A stretch of 5,438 nt of DNA, from the NCBI GenBank assembly GCA_900772845.1, contig CAAGSD010000011.1, positions 1 to 5,438 on the forward strand, in the 5' to 3' direction. Under the pieces are notes generated by a model, which saw only the letters and a list, made by a program, of their open reading frames with translations, was not told where the DNA came from and did no database searches. How positions within the stretch are numbered: the stretch's first letter is position 1; each line of letters opens with the position of its first letter. Made by a program: the position numbers and the translations under genes. The DNA comes from Lachnospiraceae bacterium. Its GTDB lineage: Bacteria > Bacillota > Clostridia > Lachnospirales > Lachnospiraceae. This document shows positions 5,414 to 5,438 of the stretch, in pieces.

Positions 5414-5438
5414 ATTATTTTTCCCATTTTAGCGAAAA

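Overview
The window reads as a chromosomal segment of a spore-forming member of the Clostridia, most likely a Lachnospiraceae-type gut anaerobe. The basis is a clear SpoIIID sporulation regulator, strong GGAGG-type ribosome binding sites, moderate base composition, a UAP1-like (eukaryotic-type) UDP-sugar pyrophosphorylase next to galE, and a zinc-ribbon/Tim44-like membrane protein of a kind known from clostridial genomes. Genus assignment is inference. No tRNA, rRNA, CRISPR array, insertion sequence or phage gene is visible.

Layout. (1) Bases 1-2148 form a plus-strand sporulation-linked unit. A sigma-E-type -10 element (5-12) lies just upstream of spoIIID (41-292, TTG start). After a 31-base gap without a terminator comes a 589-residue membrane protein (324-2093) with two zinc ribbons, three predicted membrane segments and a Tim44-like domain. 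The unit ends in a GC-rich intrinsic terminator (2115-2148). (2) A 47-codon minus-strand gene (2179-2322), with a good ribosome binding site and its own promoter, encodes a small single-span membrane protein that a length cutoff would miss. (3) A divergent regulatory region (2323-2591) carries a well-formed sigma-A promoter for each direction. (4) A nucleotide-sugar module follows: a UDPGP/UAP-family pyrophosphorylase (2592-3824) and galE (4002-5018), separated by 177 bases with inverted repeats but no terminator, then closed by a 17-bp-stem terminator (5065-5128). (5) Bases 5129-5438 hold no convincing protein gene but a dense series of inverted repeats and a second, perfect 17-bp terminator hairpin (5364-5413). 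Read on the minus strand, the stretch from about 5311 to 5060 looks like a small structured RNA with its own promoter, ending in the hairpin that also terminates galE.

How the genes work together. The pyrophosphorylase should make a UDP-sugar from UTP and a sugar 1-phosphate, and GalE would interconvert the gluco and galacto forms. Two sequence details suggest N-acetylated sugars: the pyrophosphorylase resembles UDP-N-acetylhexosamine pyrophosphorylase (UAP1/AGX1) along its length, and GalE has Cys299 where the Glc/Gal-restricted E. coli enzyme has Tyr299. The gene after spoIIID may share its mother-cell expression. The items most worth following up are the putative RNA at the right end, the small membrane protein, and the predicted HexNAc specificity of the sugar pair.
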